A stretch of 64,000 nucleotides of DNA from Gambelia wislizenii (GCA_030847615.1 JAUMIR010000005.1:239420645-239484644), one strand, 5' to 3'. Shown: positions 1 to 11,999, counted from the stretch's first letter. Made by a program: numbers and translations. The notes: generated by a model from the letters alone, not told the origin.

Positions 1-14
1 AAACTGACAAACCA

Positions 15-528
15 TCTGAATGAAATCACAATAGAACAACTAACAGCAAAACAAAAACACCCACACTACTTGAAATGTGCCACATTATCTCATGATACCA
101 AAGATTCTTAGAATCCAAATCAGTGATGGTCAAAAATTCCAGTCAGTAATATCTGGTAGACTGTGAAACTGAAACAACAATAACAACACCTACATATTGG
201 ATTATAATTGTGGCTATCCCATGGGACAGCAGAACTAAAGACAAAGAAAAGAAAAGATTATGAAATATTAACACCTCCAAGTTGAGATGCAGCACCTCTA
301 GGAAAAGGAAACAACTGTTGTTTAAATGGTGATAGGTGACTCTGGAATTTGAATGAACATTTGAATGAAGTCACCATAAATAGGATCATAATAGAACAAT
401 TACAAAAAGTGACACTATGTGGAACATGTCATATTATTCAAACATACAACATTTATTCCTAGAGTCTTGAACAGAATCCAAACCACTGACAGTCCAAAAC
501 TCCCATCAGTGACCCCTGATAGACTGTG
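15..528. repeat. Diverged direct duplication, about 350-bp period
   Basis: Segments 15-168 and 360-528 match over most of their length. Shared landmarks in order are TGAATGAA, AATAGAACAA, AATCCAAA, a CAGT run and ATAGACTGTG or GTAGACTGTG. The second copy is followed directly by a MITE at 529. No gene or family is recognised. Confidence 0.6.
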
Positions 529-722
529 GCTGCTGACACACTGCAGAAATAATCCAGTTTGACACTGCTTTAACTGCCATGGGTCAATGCTATGGAATTC
601 TGGGATTTGTAGTTTTGTAAGATTTTTATCTCTGTCAGAGAGCTCTAGTGCCACAACAAACTACAAATACCAGAATTCCATAGGCTGGAGCCATGGCAGT
701 TAAAGCAGTGTGTCAGCAGCCT
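529..722. mobile_element. hAT-like MITE, family 1
   Basis: The ends are inverted copies of GGCTGCTGACACACTGC, followed by CTTTAACTGCCATGG on both sides. The centre carries GGGATTTGTAGTTTTG and its partner. Two more copies of the family with the same inner palindrome are at 32341-32565 and 42541-42766. There is no coding capacity. Confidence 0.65.
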
Positions 723-2509
723 GTAAAACCACAATACTTGCATAGTTTTATCTGGCAAACATGCTTTCCCTACATGAAGCTGTTATGCCTGCAAATTTCA
801 TCCAATTCTGACAAAGAGAGAAAAATACAGCTGGTTTTTGTTTGCCAGTGATACTCAGTGGATGGTCCCAACATTCAGATTTCCAAATCTCATTTTGGTT
901 TGAGAACACAGGTTGAGGAGGATGGTTTTTGAACTGGTGCAAACAATCAGATTTTGTGAAACAGTGATTACGGTCTGAATAAAATCTTGTTGTCAACACT
1001 CACCTCTAGCAGCTATGGATTTGTTTCATTTGTTTTTGTTTCAACTTTCCAGCTTTGGCTTGCCCTTCTATGAATGTCTGATTTCCCCTAATTCTAGTAC
1101 TTGGTCCTCATTATGTATCGGCTTTTCACTCCCTTGTTTTAGAGACATGTGTCAACTTCTCATTTTGGAAACTTATTTCATTAGCTTTAGCAGAATTGCC
1201 ATAATTACTAGTGTATGTCACAAGATATCATAAAATGCCACAACAGCTTCAGTGTCTAATACAGTTATTAAGGGATGTGTCACAACATCATTCATCTTTG
1301 TCTTTGAAAGTTTCTCTCCTCCACCAGCTCTACTGTAGCTTGAAATTGCACAAGTCCAAGCAATATATATGATATATGATAAGCATTAAATAAATATGCC
1401 AAGGGAATCATGCAATGGATTTGGGTTGTAGTTAGAGACATAAAATAACATTGTTGGGTTTGCATTTCCTTATGGAGATATCCATTTCACACCCCTTGAG
1501 ACTAGCACTTGAATGGAGCACTTCCTGCTCCACTTCCTGGAGATCGATACCTTCTCAAGGTTTGTGATGCATTTCAGAGAGGAAAAATGCACACAACTCA
1601 AAATGCATTTAATTGAAAAAAAAATGCACCCAGATGTGCTCAAAAGGAAAATGTGCACATTCGAAATATGCATACAAAAATGGACATAAAACTATACCCA
1701 TATTTACACACAGGGGAAAAATAACCTTTTTTGACCCCAAATGTCTCCGAACATCCTCTCTTGGGCCTTCCCGGGCCATTTTAGGTCCAGAAAAGGCCTT
1801 TTTTAACAACAAGAAGTGAGTGGGAGTCACTTCCTGTTATTATTATTATTTTAAAAAAACCTCACTCCTGTGCCTAAATTGGCCCAATACTCCCCTCCCC
1901 AATGTGGTGGAAGTGTCCTCCGTGTCCACTAGGAGCATTTGTATGTTTAAAAATTGTTTATATATGTATGGTCATACAAGATATATATATCTTAGGTATG
2001 TTTCCTTTCCCAGTGTGCTGATTGGCCATTTATGAAACATACCCAGCCAATCCCCTCCCTGCTGTCACTCCCTCAGCCATTCACCACCCACATGCAAATT
2101 CCCTCTCCACCTCACAAACCACTCCTGCCACTCAATCTTCATCTACACCCCCAGCCTCACCAGGGCCCCTCCCTCCTCTCACTCCCTCAGCCACTCACCA
2201 CCCACATGTAAAATAATGCAATATTTTTTCCTAAAATAATACCATGTATCTGAACCATATGAAAGGAACACTGCCACTCTAAGCTCTATGCCATGACTAC
2301 CTCTTGAAACCCTGGTATGTTCCGGCGGGTACAGCTATGCTAGTATATGTTAAGTATAATGTAAACTTCCCCTGCATACAGTTTCCATCCCCTTCAGGCT
2401 GCTCGATGTGCCCCTGTAACTGATATTTTTTTTAATATGCACATTAATTGCATCCACACAATTAGCATCATGTCTAGCATCACCCTTAGCTACAGTTTAT
2501 GGAATGCAG
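723..2509. other. No gene recognised
   Basis: This is AT-rich noncoding sequence. At 1570-1720 there is an irregular pattern of AATGCA/TGTGCA-AAA motifs, similar in style to 48060-48240. At 2045-2200 there is a C-rich stretch with two diverged CCCTCAGCCA...CCACCCACATG units about 125 bases apart. Confidence 0.6.
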
Positions 2510-2565
2510 ATATTGACAAATGTGGTGTTTTTGGTTTACGGTTTCCATCAACTTAGCCAATAATG

Positions 2566-2694
2566 AAGAATGATGGAGGCTGAAGTCCAAAAACATATGG
2601 AGCACCATGGCTGCAGGGTTTAATCATCAAACCCTAAGTGTTAGATCAGAGTCAGGCAACCATAAGTTTTTGGACTGCAACCTCCATCATTCTT
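2566..2694. repeat. Inverted repeat, MITE-like hairpin
   Basis: A 29-base arm at 2566-2594 (beginning AAGAATGATGGAGGCTG) is matched with few changes by its reverse complement at 2666-2694, enclosing about 70 bases. This is the style of a short non-autonomous DNA element. No target duplication was found. Confidence 0.6.
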
Positions 2695-2769
2695 AATGTC
2701 TTACGAAGTTCCCATTGATTCAGTGGGTCTGCTTTATGTAGCATCAGCTTTTGGAGTTAGTTGTATCTT

Positions 2770-3540
2770 TGCACAGCAGACACCCTGAAAAAAATATTAC
2801 TTCTCCTAGCCTCAGCTGCTACCTGCAGTACAAGATAGTATTAATGACTTGCTTTACAAGGCTGTTGTAAGTGTGACTGCAAAAAGTATGAAAAGTTTTC
2901 TGAACTCTGAAAAAATTATATGGGTGATTGAAAATGATGATGAGGATGATGATTACATAACCAAAGCTATGAAAAACCTACTGAAATGCAATGCCAGCTA
3001 ATTAATGAACTGCTTATGCAAAACTAAGATTTTATGGCTGTTTAATGGAAACTAAAGCAAAGGTGGTGAAAGCTATCAAGAAACTGCAATTTGAATATGT
3101 GTAAATTTTCACACATAGTAATTCAGCAGTCTGCTCTTGTGAAGCAATATCTCCTCTTATGAAGGAGGTTTCTACATTAACAGATTTTCTGATGATTTTC
3201 TTGTAACTCATTTTGTTGTTGGATTGTTTCTTTCAGCTAACAAAAATCTCAAGAGATTCCCGAGGGGACATATGTCTTTGGTGCTTTGTGATATTTTGAA
3301 TAACTCAAAATAAGATGTACCCAAAAAGCAAGTCAAAGAATGCATAATGTTTTCTAGTGTTGCTTGCCTATGAGAATTAATTAAAGGAAATTACTTGAAA
3401 CAGTGTGAAAAGAAGCCATATTTATGGAATTTGGTTTCCCCTTTCCTTTTATATTTAAAAAAGCAAAGCCTGGTTTAGAATGAAAAAGAAAATAAGGATC
3501 TTAATTTGTAAACTTTTAAATAGAAACTTTTTGCTTGCAA
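2770..3540. other. No gene recognised
   Basis: AT-rich noncoding sequence. All frames are short and none resembles a known protein. Confidence 0.6.
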
Positions 3541-4120
3541 TCCCGATGGTTAATCTCAACTAGAGTAGACCCACTGAATCAATTGTTGAATGGTAAGGCA
3601 ACATGTAGGTAAATCCCATTGATTCAATAGCTCTAATCTAGTGAGGACTTACAATGGGATTTAAACCAATATGTTTAATATGACCCCATATTAATAAATA
3701 AATGCCTGATAAATAATTGATAAATAATATAACTAATATAAATAAATGCCTGATAATTAATTAATCAATTAATTAATGCCTGAATCTATTGGGTCGTTCC
3801 AACAAGAGTTGTTGTTTTCTGACTTATGGCGACCCTAAGGTGAACCTATCACAGGGCAAAATTTGTTCAGAAGGGGTTTGCTTTTGACCTCCTCTGAAGC
3901 TGAGAGAGTATGACTTGCCTAAGGTCATCCAGTGGGTTTCCATGGCTGAGTGGGGCCTCAAACCCTGGTCTCCAGAGTCATAGTCCAATGCTCGGATCAT
4001 TGCACCACACTGGCTCTCACTCCAACAAGATTAGACCCATTGATTCAATGGCTGAATCGAGAGTAAATGAAAATCCCAGTGCAACATGATGCAAATCCCA
4101 TTGATTCAATGGCTGAAATT
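3541..4120. repeat. Dispersed repeat with CCCATTGATTCAATGG motifs, split by a SINE
   Basis: Several copies of a short palindromic motif around CATTGATTCAATG occur with CTAGAGTAGACCCA phrases. Similar pieces lie at 2700-2770, 45310-45430 and 56935-57000. The class is not known to me. The SINE at 3808-4020 sits inside it. Confidence 0.45.
3808..4020 (-). mobile_element. Sauria-type SINE (tRNA head, BovB-like tail), with 10-bp target duplication
   Basis: On the minus strand the copy begins with GAGAGCCAGTGTGGTGCAAT, a tRNA-like A-box region, and has a B-box-like segment GGGTTTGAGGCCC near 3955-3970. It ends with the GACTTATGGCGACCCTAAGG tail (as read on the plus strand) shared with RTE-BovB. 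The 10-base sequence TCCAACAAGA flanks it at 3798-3807 and 4021-4030, an exact target-site duplication. Such SINEs are mobilised in trans by BovB. Confidence 0.85.
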
Positions 4121-4525
4121 CTGTTAGGGAAATACGTATGTATATATCACACTATGCACGTGGGGCCAAAAAGTCACCATTGTGCTAAAAATGCATTCTA
4201 CTGATAGTGGCTGAAGTGGAATTAATCTGTTCCTCATCTTTGCAAGGTGCTCATTGTGCATTATATGTTGTGCATCCTATATTTTGCACTGTGGTTCTGC
4301 ACTGTGCATTTTGGTTGTGCAACCTGTACTCAGCACAGTGGTTGTGCACTGCATATTGTACACAGGGCAATGGCACCTAGTCATTGAGATGTGTTACACA
4401 ATGTTGCTTTTCTGTATTGGGGCTGTCAAGTGCCCATGTAGCATATCTCCACCTGCAGATATTTATGCTACACCAAGGAATTGCTGGATTGCAGCCAATA
4501 AGTCTATTTTAATTGGGACTGTGAA

Positions 4526-5067
4526 GTCGAAGGCTTTCACAGCTGGCATCTATAGATTTTCCTTGGATTTTTTCTGGGTGTGAGGCTGTGTTCTGGAAGA
4601 GTTTCTTTCTGACGTTTCACCTGCATCTGTGGCTGGCATCCTTAGAGAATGGTTGGGTAGGAGTGTGTGTGGAGTTTATATACTGTGAGCCCCTGTTGGA
4701 GAGGTTATGTAAATTTGTGTATTTGAATGGGTAGTTCCTGGGGGAAGATATGCAAGGAGGATTAGTGTCTGTTTGGCTAATGGTTGGTTAATGGTCCATT
4801 ATCTGCTGGAAATCCCCCTGTCTCTGGGTTGAGTTCATTTGCAAGTGTTGAGTTCTGATTTTAGTGTTCTTCAGGACTCGCAGCTCACAGTATATAACCC
4901 CCCCCCACACACACACACACTACTACCCAACCATTCCCTGAAGATGCCAGCCATGGATGCAGCCAAAATGTCAGAAAGAAACTCTTCCAATACACGGTCT
5001 CACAGCCTGGAAAAAAAACAAGGAAAATCTATGGATGCCAGCCGTGAAAGCCTTCGACTTCACAAAC
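4526..5067. mobile_element. Penelope-like terminal repeats in inverted pair with hammerhead-like cores
   Basis: Bases 4526-4690 and 4875-5067 are long inverted copies of each other. The outer ends read GTGAAGTCGAAGGC and its complement. Each copy carries the order CTGAAGA-like box, GCCAGC stem, loop, GAAACGTC-like box. The right copy keeps CTGAAGA (4938-4944) but has AAAATGTC. The left copy, on the minus strand, keeps GTGAAACGTC (4611-4620) but has CTAAGGA. This order is that of type I hammerhead ribozymes known in Penelope-like retroelement terminal repeats. No reverse transcriptase is present. The family is assigned from memory of amniote repeats. Confidence 0.55.
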
Positions 5068-5654
5068 CAATCACTTTATTTATATGCCACCTTTTCCTAA
5101 AGAGTGGGACTCAAGATGGCTTTTCTCCCTCTACCCTAAATCCACTTGGCAAAATTGTATCCAAATATTCCATATCCAAATATTCTATATCAGAATTATT
5201 TGCTGTTCTACCCTTCCCCCATATACACAGTGCACTGGAATGCTGCTAGGTCTACACCACTGTGAATTTCATAATCTACAGGGGAGGGAACATGGAGTTT
5301 TGTTGTGGAACCAGGCCCAATCAATCAATAAGGGAGAGGGAAGTCAATGCTTTCCTCAAGTAATCCTCATTAATTGCATCATCTTAAAAAATATAATTTA
5401 CCGATTTGCTGCCTTTCTATTTTGCACACATGTGCACTACAGTAGTTTGGAAAGTATGTCTAAGATCCCACATGGCTTCAGACAACATAAGATGGGGATT
5501 GGAGAAGCAGCTGGATATCTTCCCATATTCAGACTGAGACATCTTCTGCCAGGATCCACCAGGGTGCTCTGGAGGTCTCAGTGGGTGATGTAAGCAGTCT
5601 GTGTCTGGCCATGAGGATAGGGCCAAACACTTCTTTGATTCTCTCTGCTCTCCA
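5068..5654. other. No gene recognised
   Basis: A 169-codon plus frame spans 5084-5593 but has no recognisable domain. It overlaps a weakly CR1-like stretch at its end, so I regard it as chance. Confidence 0.5.
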
Positions 5655-5815
5655 TCAGAAATGGAACCAATTCCCTAGAGAGGTGGTGGGGTCTCCTTCT
5701 CTGGACATCTTCAAAAAGAGGCCGGACAGCAACCTGCTGGGGATACTTTATCTGGAGATCCTGCACTGGGAAGGGGGTTGGATTTGATGGCCCATGAAGC
5801 CACTTCCAATTTTAT
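5655..5815 (+). mobile_element. CR1-type LINE, 3'-terminal coding fragment
   Basis: The sequence translates in pieces to the conserved C-terminal CR1 phrase around REVVGSPSLDIFKKRPD, followed by the GGGTTGGATTTGATGG segment that precedes the CR1 3' end. It is 5'-truncated and belongs to a different subfamily from the other CR1 copies here. Confidence 0.7.
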
Positions 5816-6504
5816 TTTTTAAAAAAGTATTATCTTTATTTAAAAGAGAAACACAAAACAAAACAATAAGAAAACTTCACATTCACATTATTGCCATTGC
5901 AGCACAATAGCAAAAACTGCAATTTCAGTCTTGTATTACCTCCTACAGTTCCCATGAGGGAAGTAATAAAGAATATTAGCCATAGAACAAACATACAAAC
6001 AAACAGACTGACAAACAAAAAACAATACACAAATGTTTAGTTCTTCTTTAAAAAACACACATGTTGGTGTCTGAGATACATTCTCCCAAAGGTATCTATG
6101 CCTGAGAATAAAAATAAAATAAAAAATTAAATAGTAAATCATTTACTGCCCTTTTATTTTACACAAAATCCAGATGGGGCCTCAGGTGGATGCCTTACTC
6201 CACTCAATAGTAGGGCTGACCCTGGTGGAAAGACCAGCTCCATTCCTGCTCCCTGCTGGATGACATCATTTTGTCTTAACTGGCATGACTAAGGAAGGCA
6301 AATTACCTTTATTCATACAAAACCTGTTTTCAATTATTTAAGTCTATTTCAATGTTATAGTATCCCTCTGGGATTAAAATTCTCTCGGAAAACAATGATG
6401 CTCAGTTGCTTTATTCAACTAGTGTGTGTGTGTGTGTTTGGTGTAAGCTGATATGATCCTCAGATATATCATTACATACTAAAATCAGAATCATCCATGC
6501 CATA
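5816..6504. other. No gene recognised; short GT microsatellite
   Basis: AT-rich sequence with A-rich runs at 5840-6160. A (GT)n run lies at 6423-6438. No frame of interest. Confidence 0.6.
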
Positions 6505-7590
6505 GCGGATCATAGAATCATAGTGTTAGAAGAGGCCACAAGGGCCATCCAGTCCAACCCCCTAACATGCAGAAATCAAAGCACTCTTGACAGATGGGCA
6601 TCTGGCCTCTATTTAAAAACCTCCAAAGAAGGAGATTCCACCACACTCTGATGCAGTATATTGCATTGCTGAAAAGCTCTGCATAGAGTTTAATTAGCAG
6701 TGTACACACTTTTTACACACTTACCTTCTTGCGAGAATTGTTTGAATATATTTTTTCCATTGTATATAATTAACTTGGACATTGGTGAATTGTTAAAAAA
6801 ATGTGAATCATTGGATATTGATATATAGATAATAATTTTGGACAATAGTGACATACATTTGGTTCTCCCCTTCTCAATTTGCTACAGAAAAGCTCTTGCC
6901 ACCAGGCAGTTCTTCCTAATGTTTAGGTGGAATTTCTTTTCATGTCATTTGAATCCATTGAGCTGTGACCTAGTCTCTGGGGCAACAGAAAACAAGCTTG
7001 CTCCATCCTCAATATGACATCCCTTCAAATATTTAAACATGGCTATCATGTCACTGCTTAGCCTTCTATTTTCCAGGCTAGACTTAGTAGCTCCCTAAGC
7101 TGCTTCTCATATGGCATGGTTTCCAGACCTTTTACCATTTTGGTTGCCCTTCTCTGGACATATTCCAGCTTATCAATATCCTTCTTGAATTGGTTCCCAG
7201 AACTGGACACAGTATTCCAGGTGAGTTCTGACCCAAAGCAGAATAAAGTGATACTATTATTTCCCTCGATCGAGATGCTGTATTCCTATTGATGCAGCCT
7301 AGAATTGCATTGGCTTTTTTAAGCTGCTGTATTACACCGTTGACTCATGTTTGGCTTGTGGGCTACTTGTGGACACCAAGCTGGATGTCACTCATCCTAT
7401 ATATCTCTGCATTTCATTTTTTTCTGCTTAAATGCAGTATCTCACATTTCTCACTGCTGAAATTAATTTTGTTAGTTTTGACCCAGCTCTCTAAACTGTT
7501 ACGGTTGTTTTGAATTCTGATCCCTCCTAATTTGGTGTCATCTGCAAAATTGATAAGCATGCCCTCTGTTCCATCATCCAAGTCATTTAT
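6505..7590 (-). mobile_element. CR1 LINE copy, interrupted
   Basis: Read on the minus strand from 7590 down, it shows decayed CR1 reverse transcriptase: an FADDTKLGG-like region near 7530-7560, then the C-terminal region, ending in the ATGATTCTATG tail at 6505-6525. Stops and frameshifts run through it. A 206-bp foreign segment lies at 6681-6886. BovB sequence abuts its 5' side at about 7595. Confidence 0.85.
6681..6886. mobile_element. 206-bp insertion in CR1 with 10-bp target duplication
   Basis: The CR1 sequence is broken after GAAAAGCTCT (6671-6680), which is repeated exactly at 6887-6896, where CR1 resumes. The inserted DNA is AT-rich with no clear terminal inverted repeats and no A-tail, and I do not recognise it. 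The uninterrupted CR1 copy at 9549-9955 shows the empty site. Confidence 0.8.
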
Positions 7591-7595
7591 AAAGA

Positions 7596-7998
7596 TGTGA
7601 AAGCTGGACAGTGAAGAAAGCTGTCAGGAAGAGGGTCAAATCATGTGGAATGTGCTGGTGGAAGAGAGCCTGGAGGATTTCCTGGACCTCCAAAAAGACA
7701 AATGAGGCCTGAATTCTCACTAGAAGCCAAAATGATTAAACAGAGGCTATTTTACTTTAGACATATCATGAGATGGCATGACTTGTTGGAACAATGATAA
7801 TGCTCAATAAAGTGGGAATTAGTAGGAAAAGAAGAAGACCAGATTACAGATGCATTGATTCAATCAAGGAAGCCATGGTGCTGAGTTGACAAGACCTGAG
7901 CAGGGCTGTTGATGACTGCGGTTCTTGGGGGGGGGGTGTCTCTTATTCATAGGGTCACCCTAAGCTGAAGCTGACTTGACAGCAAATAGCAATAAAAC
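7596..7998 (+). mobile_element. RTE-BovB LINE, 3' fragment
   Basis: Decayed C-terminal BovB coding sequence is visible in shifting frames (a KKKTRLQMH-FNQGSHGAEL-like region), followed by the typical tail phrase CTGACTTGACAGCAAATAGC and AACAAC. It is 5'-truncated and not functional. Confidence 0.8.
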
Positions 7999-9548
7999 AA
8001 CCCAGTCCTTCCCATTTCTGTAAATACCTCTCAAAAAGAGTTCCATGGGACCTTCTCTTTTCTCACTGGCAGGGAGTTGTAGTTAAAAAAAAAAAAAAGG
8101 AACGCCCTGGTGTCACTATGCTCAGTTGAATATCCCTGGATATTCATCACTACAGATTTCTCTTACAGGCACTCATGTCTAGTGGCAATTTTGCCATCCA
8201 TTAAAGAGAGACTCTGGGGTAGACCAGATGGTGAAATAAATCCTCAAGGAATCTGTGGGGAATCTCATGTGTCCAAATGGGATCCCATAGCACTCTGTCC
8301 TTTTCGGAGGGAGGGGGAGCAAAAGTTGGGGAAAGTCTGTAGCAAAAGTCTCCAGGGCTTTTCCTGAGTTTTTTTTTTTTTTTTGACAACTGTGGGGGAA
8401 CACACACTTCTAGGTGTTCGGACAAACAAATCGCATCACAGCGCATTGCTGAAGAGGATAGCTGATTGGTTGGATGTGTGCAGGGGGCAGAGCTTGCTAA
8501 GATGGCAGATCACAGAACCTCCATGTTGGATTGTAGCCATAGTGATTGTGTGCTGTGGCAATGAAACAGGCTTTCTTTCCTTCTTTTTCCCATTATTTAA
8601 GCAAAAGATTGCTATTCCACACCTTGGATTTAGGTTTTTGTTTTTTAAAAAATACTGTTTGGGGGGGGCAATGTGGGAAGGATAGAACCATGAGTAATTC
8701 ACTTCTGCCCACCATCTTGATTTGCTGGCATGCCTCCATGTGAACAGCAAACACAGACAGCTATGCAATGCAGTGACCTTGCCAAAAAAAAAAAAAAAAA
8801 TCATTGAGACAGATTAAAGCTGCTGCGAATTTGCATACATGTGCACCAATCCACATTTTATTCCCTGGTCTAGACCAGCCCTCTGTCTGAGGAATAGTCC
8901 TGAGCCCTTACCTTGAAGGAGCACTACAATAAAGCTGTTCACCCTTGAAAAACGGTGTCTGGTTAAAATGAGTATCCTCCTACATCCTTGAGAATAGCTT
9001 CTGGTGATGATAAGCAAGTTGACTGTGGGCAGTGGTGGAAGAGGAGGAGAGTTGGGAGGCAAGAGTTAGAAATATCAGAAATATACTCTGCCTTATGATA
9101 TTTTAAAGAGGTTGTGGCTTACGGCAATCAAGACATTCCCTGCTTTGGAAACAAAAGGAGGTTTATGTTAATCTGTTGGGGCACCAATTGTCCTCACTCT
9201 GTCGGAAGTGATGGATCTTCAGCAGAACTGTGTGACAACAGAGTGTAGTGCTTCAGCCTGGAGGATTGAGAAAGGATTCATGAACAGAGCAGGATAACCC
9301 AGGAGCACTAATCCTGTTCTTCTTCTAATTAACTGTCAACATTCTTTGAAAGCAGGGATGAGTGAGAATTTTATTACAGTTTGTCTTCAATCAGAATTTG
9401 CCAAAATATGAAAAAAAATCTTATTACTTATGATTTATTTGCAAACACAATATTGTACAAATAGACAATACTGTTCATCAGTTAGAAGATCTGCAGTCTT
9501 GTAAAAACTGGAGATTCATGTCTATGGTTGTGAATGACTGAATGTGAC
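7999..9548. other. No gene recognised
   Basis: Noncoding, with a poly-T run (8368-8384), a poly-A run (8783-8799) and other homopolymers. Frames of 100-122 codons at 8383-8685 and 8436-8804 overlap these runs and show no domain. Confidence 0.6.
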
Positions 9549-9955
9549 CCCAAAGCACTCTTGACAGATGGCAATCCAGTTTCCAAAGAAGGGGACTCCA
9601 CCACACTCTGAGGCAGCATATTCCATTGCTGAAAAGCTCTTACCATCTGGAAGTTCTTCCTAATGTTTAGGTGGAATCTCTTTTCCTGTAGTTTGAGTCC
9701 ATTGCTCCATGTCCTACTCTCTGGGGCATTGGAAAACAAGTTTCTTCCTTCCTCAATATGACCTCCTTTCAAATATTTAAGCATAGCTATCATGTCACCT
9801 CTTAACCTTCTCTTCTCCAGGCTAAACATACCCAGCTTCCTAAGCCACTCCTCATAGGGCATGGCTTCCAGACCTCCCACCATTTTGATCACCCTTGTCT
9901 GGACACTTTCTAGCATGTCAGGAGTAGGGGTATAAATCCTCACTTGATTTTTCCT
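9549..9955 (-). mobile_element. CR1 LINE C-terminal fragment with open frame
   Basis: A 158-codon minus frame (9482-9958) shows the CR1 C-terminus, including [19 protein letters not shown], then GDMIAMLKYLKGGHIEEG, then QQWNMLPQSVVESPSLE. It is truncated at both ends, and the last residues of the frame are outside CR1. No catalytic domain is present. Confidence 0.88.
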
Positions 9956-9960
9956 CATGT

Positions 9961-11396
9961 AGAAAATGGAATGACATGAAAAAGTTCTTCTTGATGTAAA
10001 TGTGGGTTTTTCTTTGTTGATGTCAGAGCAATTTTGTGCATTTTCAAGACTGATTTTTGCTCATTTCTGTAAATGCATTTTTTTTTAAAAAAATGAAATT
10101 ATTCCTTTGTTGGATAGACTAGTATCCCCCCCCCTTTTATGTGGGATCATTACCTGCAGTTTCACTTACCTGCAGTTGGAGGCAGGAAAGGTCTCTCTGG
10201 AAGCCCATAGAGGTGTTTTATCTAGGCATCAGGAGGTCCTCAAGTGCAACTCCATGGTCAGTCTCTTCTGGAAGTTGACCATAGAGTTGCACCAGATGCA
10301 TAGACAGGTATCCTGTCTAGGCATTTTCTAGGTCCTCCAGTGAAATTTTATGGTATTTTATGGCAGTTTGCTATTATACGTCATTTTGCGTATATGCGGT
10401 AAGTCTGGTAACATATTTGCTGTGTAAATGGGGAGCAACCGGTAGATGAGGAGAAACCTGTAGCATGTAAATGGGGAGCAACCTGAGGTATGGGTCAGTT
10501 AAATTGTTCCAGAACAGTCACGGGAGCAGGATGGATGCAGGACAGAACAGGTCAACGTTGTCTGAAAGGGAAAACCTTTCCCGACCCTGTTCTGTTCCTG
10601 CCACAGGGTATATATCCCTTGGGAAAATTTCCCTAGACACACTGAGAAATGGTCAGCCACCCCATTGAGAAAATGGTCAGAGAGAGGAGTAAAGAAAGGA
10701 ACATATTGATCTGCTATGTCTCAGAATTAAAAGGATACCCAATCAAGAATGCAAATAAAATGTGACAGGGTGTGTGTAATCAAGAACTACAGCAACAGAT
10801 AACCACAACCTCCACCAACTTTCTGACACATTTGCCCATGGCCCCCACACCCTGAAGCGGGCCCCCAGGTCAGGATCTTTGGTGGGCCCTTACTTACTGC
10901 AAAGGTTAAGAGCAGCGAGGTGCTCTAATAGATTTAGGATAAAAATTAAAATAAGTCAGTTTAAATGACACCAAAGTAATATTTATATATTTTTTAAAAA
11001 AATAAGTAAATGGATTTACAAAATAAAAACTGACCATAACATGACATTGGGAGGCCCTCCTAATCCCGGGCCCCCAGGCCCCCAGAGTAGAGTCCCATCG
11101 TCCCCCCCTTTATGGGGGTCATGCATTTGCTTCATCTGGAGGAGCCCTAAACTCAATACACAGTGGTGACCATAAACCCAATCTTTGAGTGCATATGGTT
11201 CTAATTACCTGAGAGAACCACTAAAGAGACTGAGCAATATGATGAGCTTGTGCTGCCTTTAGGCTTGCCCTCATTTGCTCCTTTTTTGCCTCAGGCAGTT
11301 CACTTGTAATTGGGAGATAAACATACAGATAGAGTCAGTCATCTGTCTGCATGTTGCATCCTTTTTTATTGTCTGTGGTTATATCTCTCTTTCCTA
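9961..11396. other. No gene recognised
   Basis: Mixed composition. A C-rich patch at 10840-11110 repeats the phrase GGGCCCCCAGG in several places (near 10860 and 11070). No known repeat or protein. Confidence 0.55.
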
Positions 11397-11487
11397 GGGT
11401 TGCTATATGTCCTGAAAATCTGGGAAAATCCTGGATTAAAGGGACTAAAAATTTTCCCGTCTGCCTGGGCTGCTCAAAGCAGTAGAT

Positions 11488-11553
11488 CCCAGATTCCTCC
11501 AGCTCTGGAGAGAAGAGAGTCTCTCTTCCCTCCAGAGCTAGAGGAATCTGGGA
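11488..11553. repeat. Perfect-stem hairpin
   Basis: A 24-base arm beginning TCCCAGATTCCTCCAGCTCT is answered by its near-perfect complement ending AGAGGAATCTGGGA, with an 18-base purine/pyrimidine loop. It lies inside the TA-flanked TIR element. Confidence 0.85.
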
Positions 11554-11758
11554 TGTCTGCTGCTTCAAGCAGCTCAGCCCAATGGGCTAGTGTAGTGCAG
11601 GGGGAGGGAGGGAGGGGAATGCTCCTCCCTGGGTGGCAGTCTTTTTGGGAGCAGCACTCCCTCCTGCCTCACTCCAACACCAGCCCACTTCCTTCCCTGT
11701 GAACCCACACACTCCTGTCCGCTGGCTTGCTTTCTGCGTGGAGTTGTGGTGAGTATTT

Positions 11759-11949
11759 GGGTGCCTTCCTCATGGGGATGGGGAGAGAAGAGGGCTCCCT
11801 TTCCCCCCCCCCCGATGCTCTGGGTGCCCTCCTCGCAGGGTTGTGGGGGAGAGAGAGGAGGGCTCCTTTCTTCCCCCCCCAGGTGCTCTGGGTGCCCTCC
11901 TCATGGGGATGGGGGGAGAGAAGAGGGCTCCCCCCATGGGTGCTCTGTC
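11759..11949 (+). repeat. Minisatellite, three units of 60-66 bp
   Basis: Each unit runs GGTGCCCTCCTC, then a GGGGATGGGGAGAGA-like block, AGAGGGCTCC, a C-run and GTGCTCTGG. C-run length varies between units, shifting the frame each time. Confidence 0.85.
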
Positions 11950-11999
11950 CAGTTTTGTGGCAGAGAATTATGGCAACCCTACTCTTCCCCCCTTCATTC

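Larger units (their letters stand above)
11397..11979. mobile_element. TIR element with TA target site, hairpin and internal tandem repeats
   Basis: The ends are GGGTTGCTATA and, inverted, TATGGCAACCC, each flanked by TA (11395-11396 and 11980-11981). This suggests a Tc1/mariner-group or similar non-autonomous element. Inside are a strong hairpin (11488-11553) and three 60-66-bp tandem units (11759-11949). The open frames across it are by-products of GC-rich composition. Confidence 0.6.

Noticed and set aside
5084..5593. 169-codon plus frame
   Set aside because: No domain. It overlaps noncoding and CR1-adjacent sequence.
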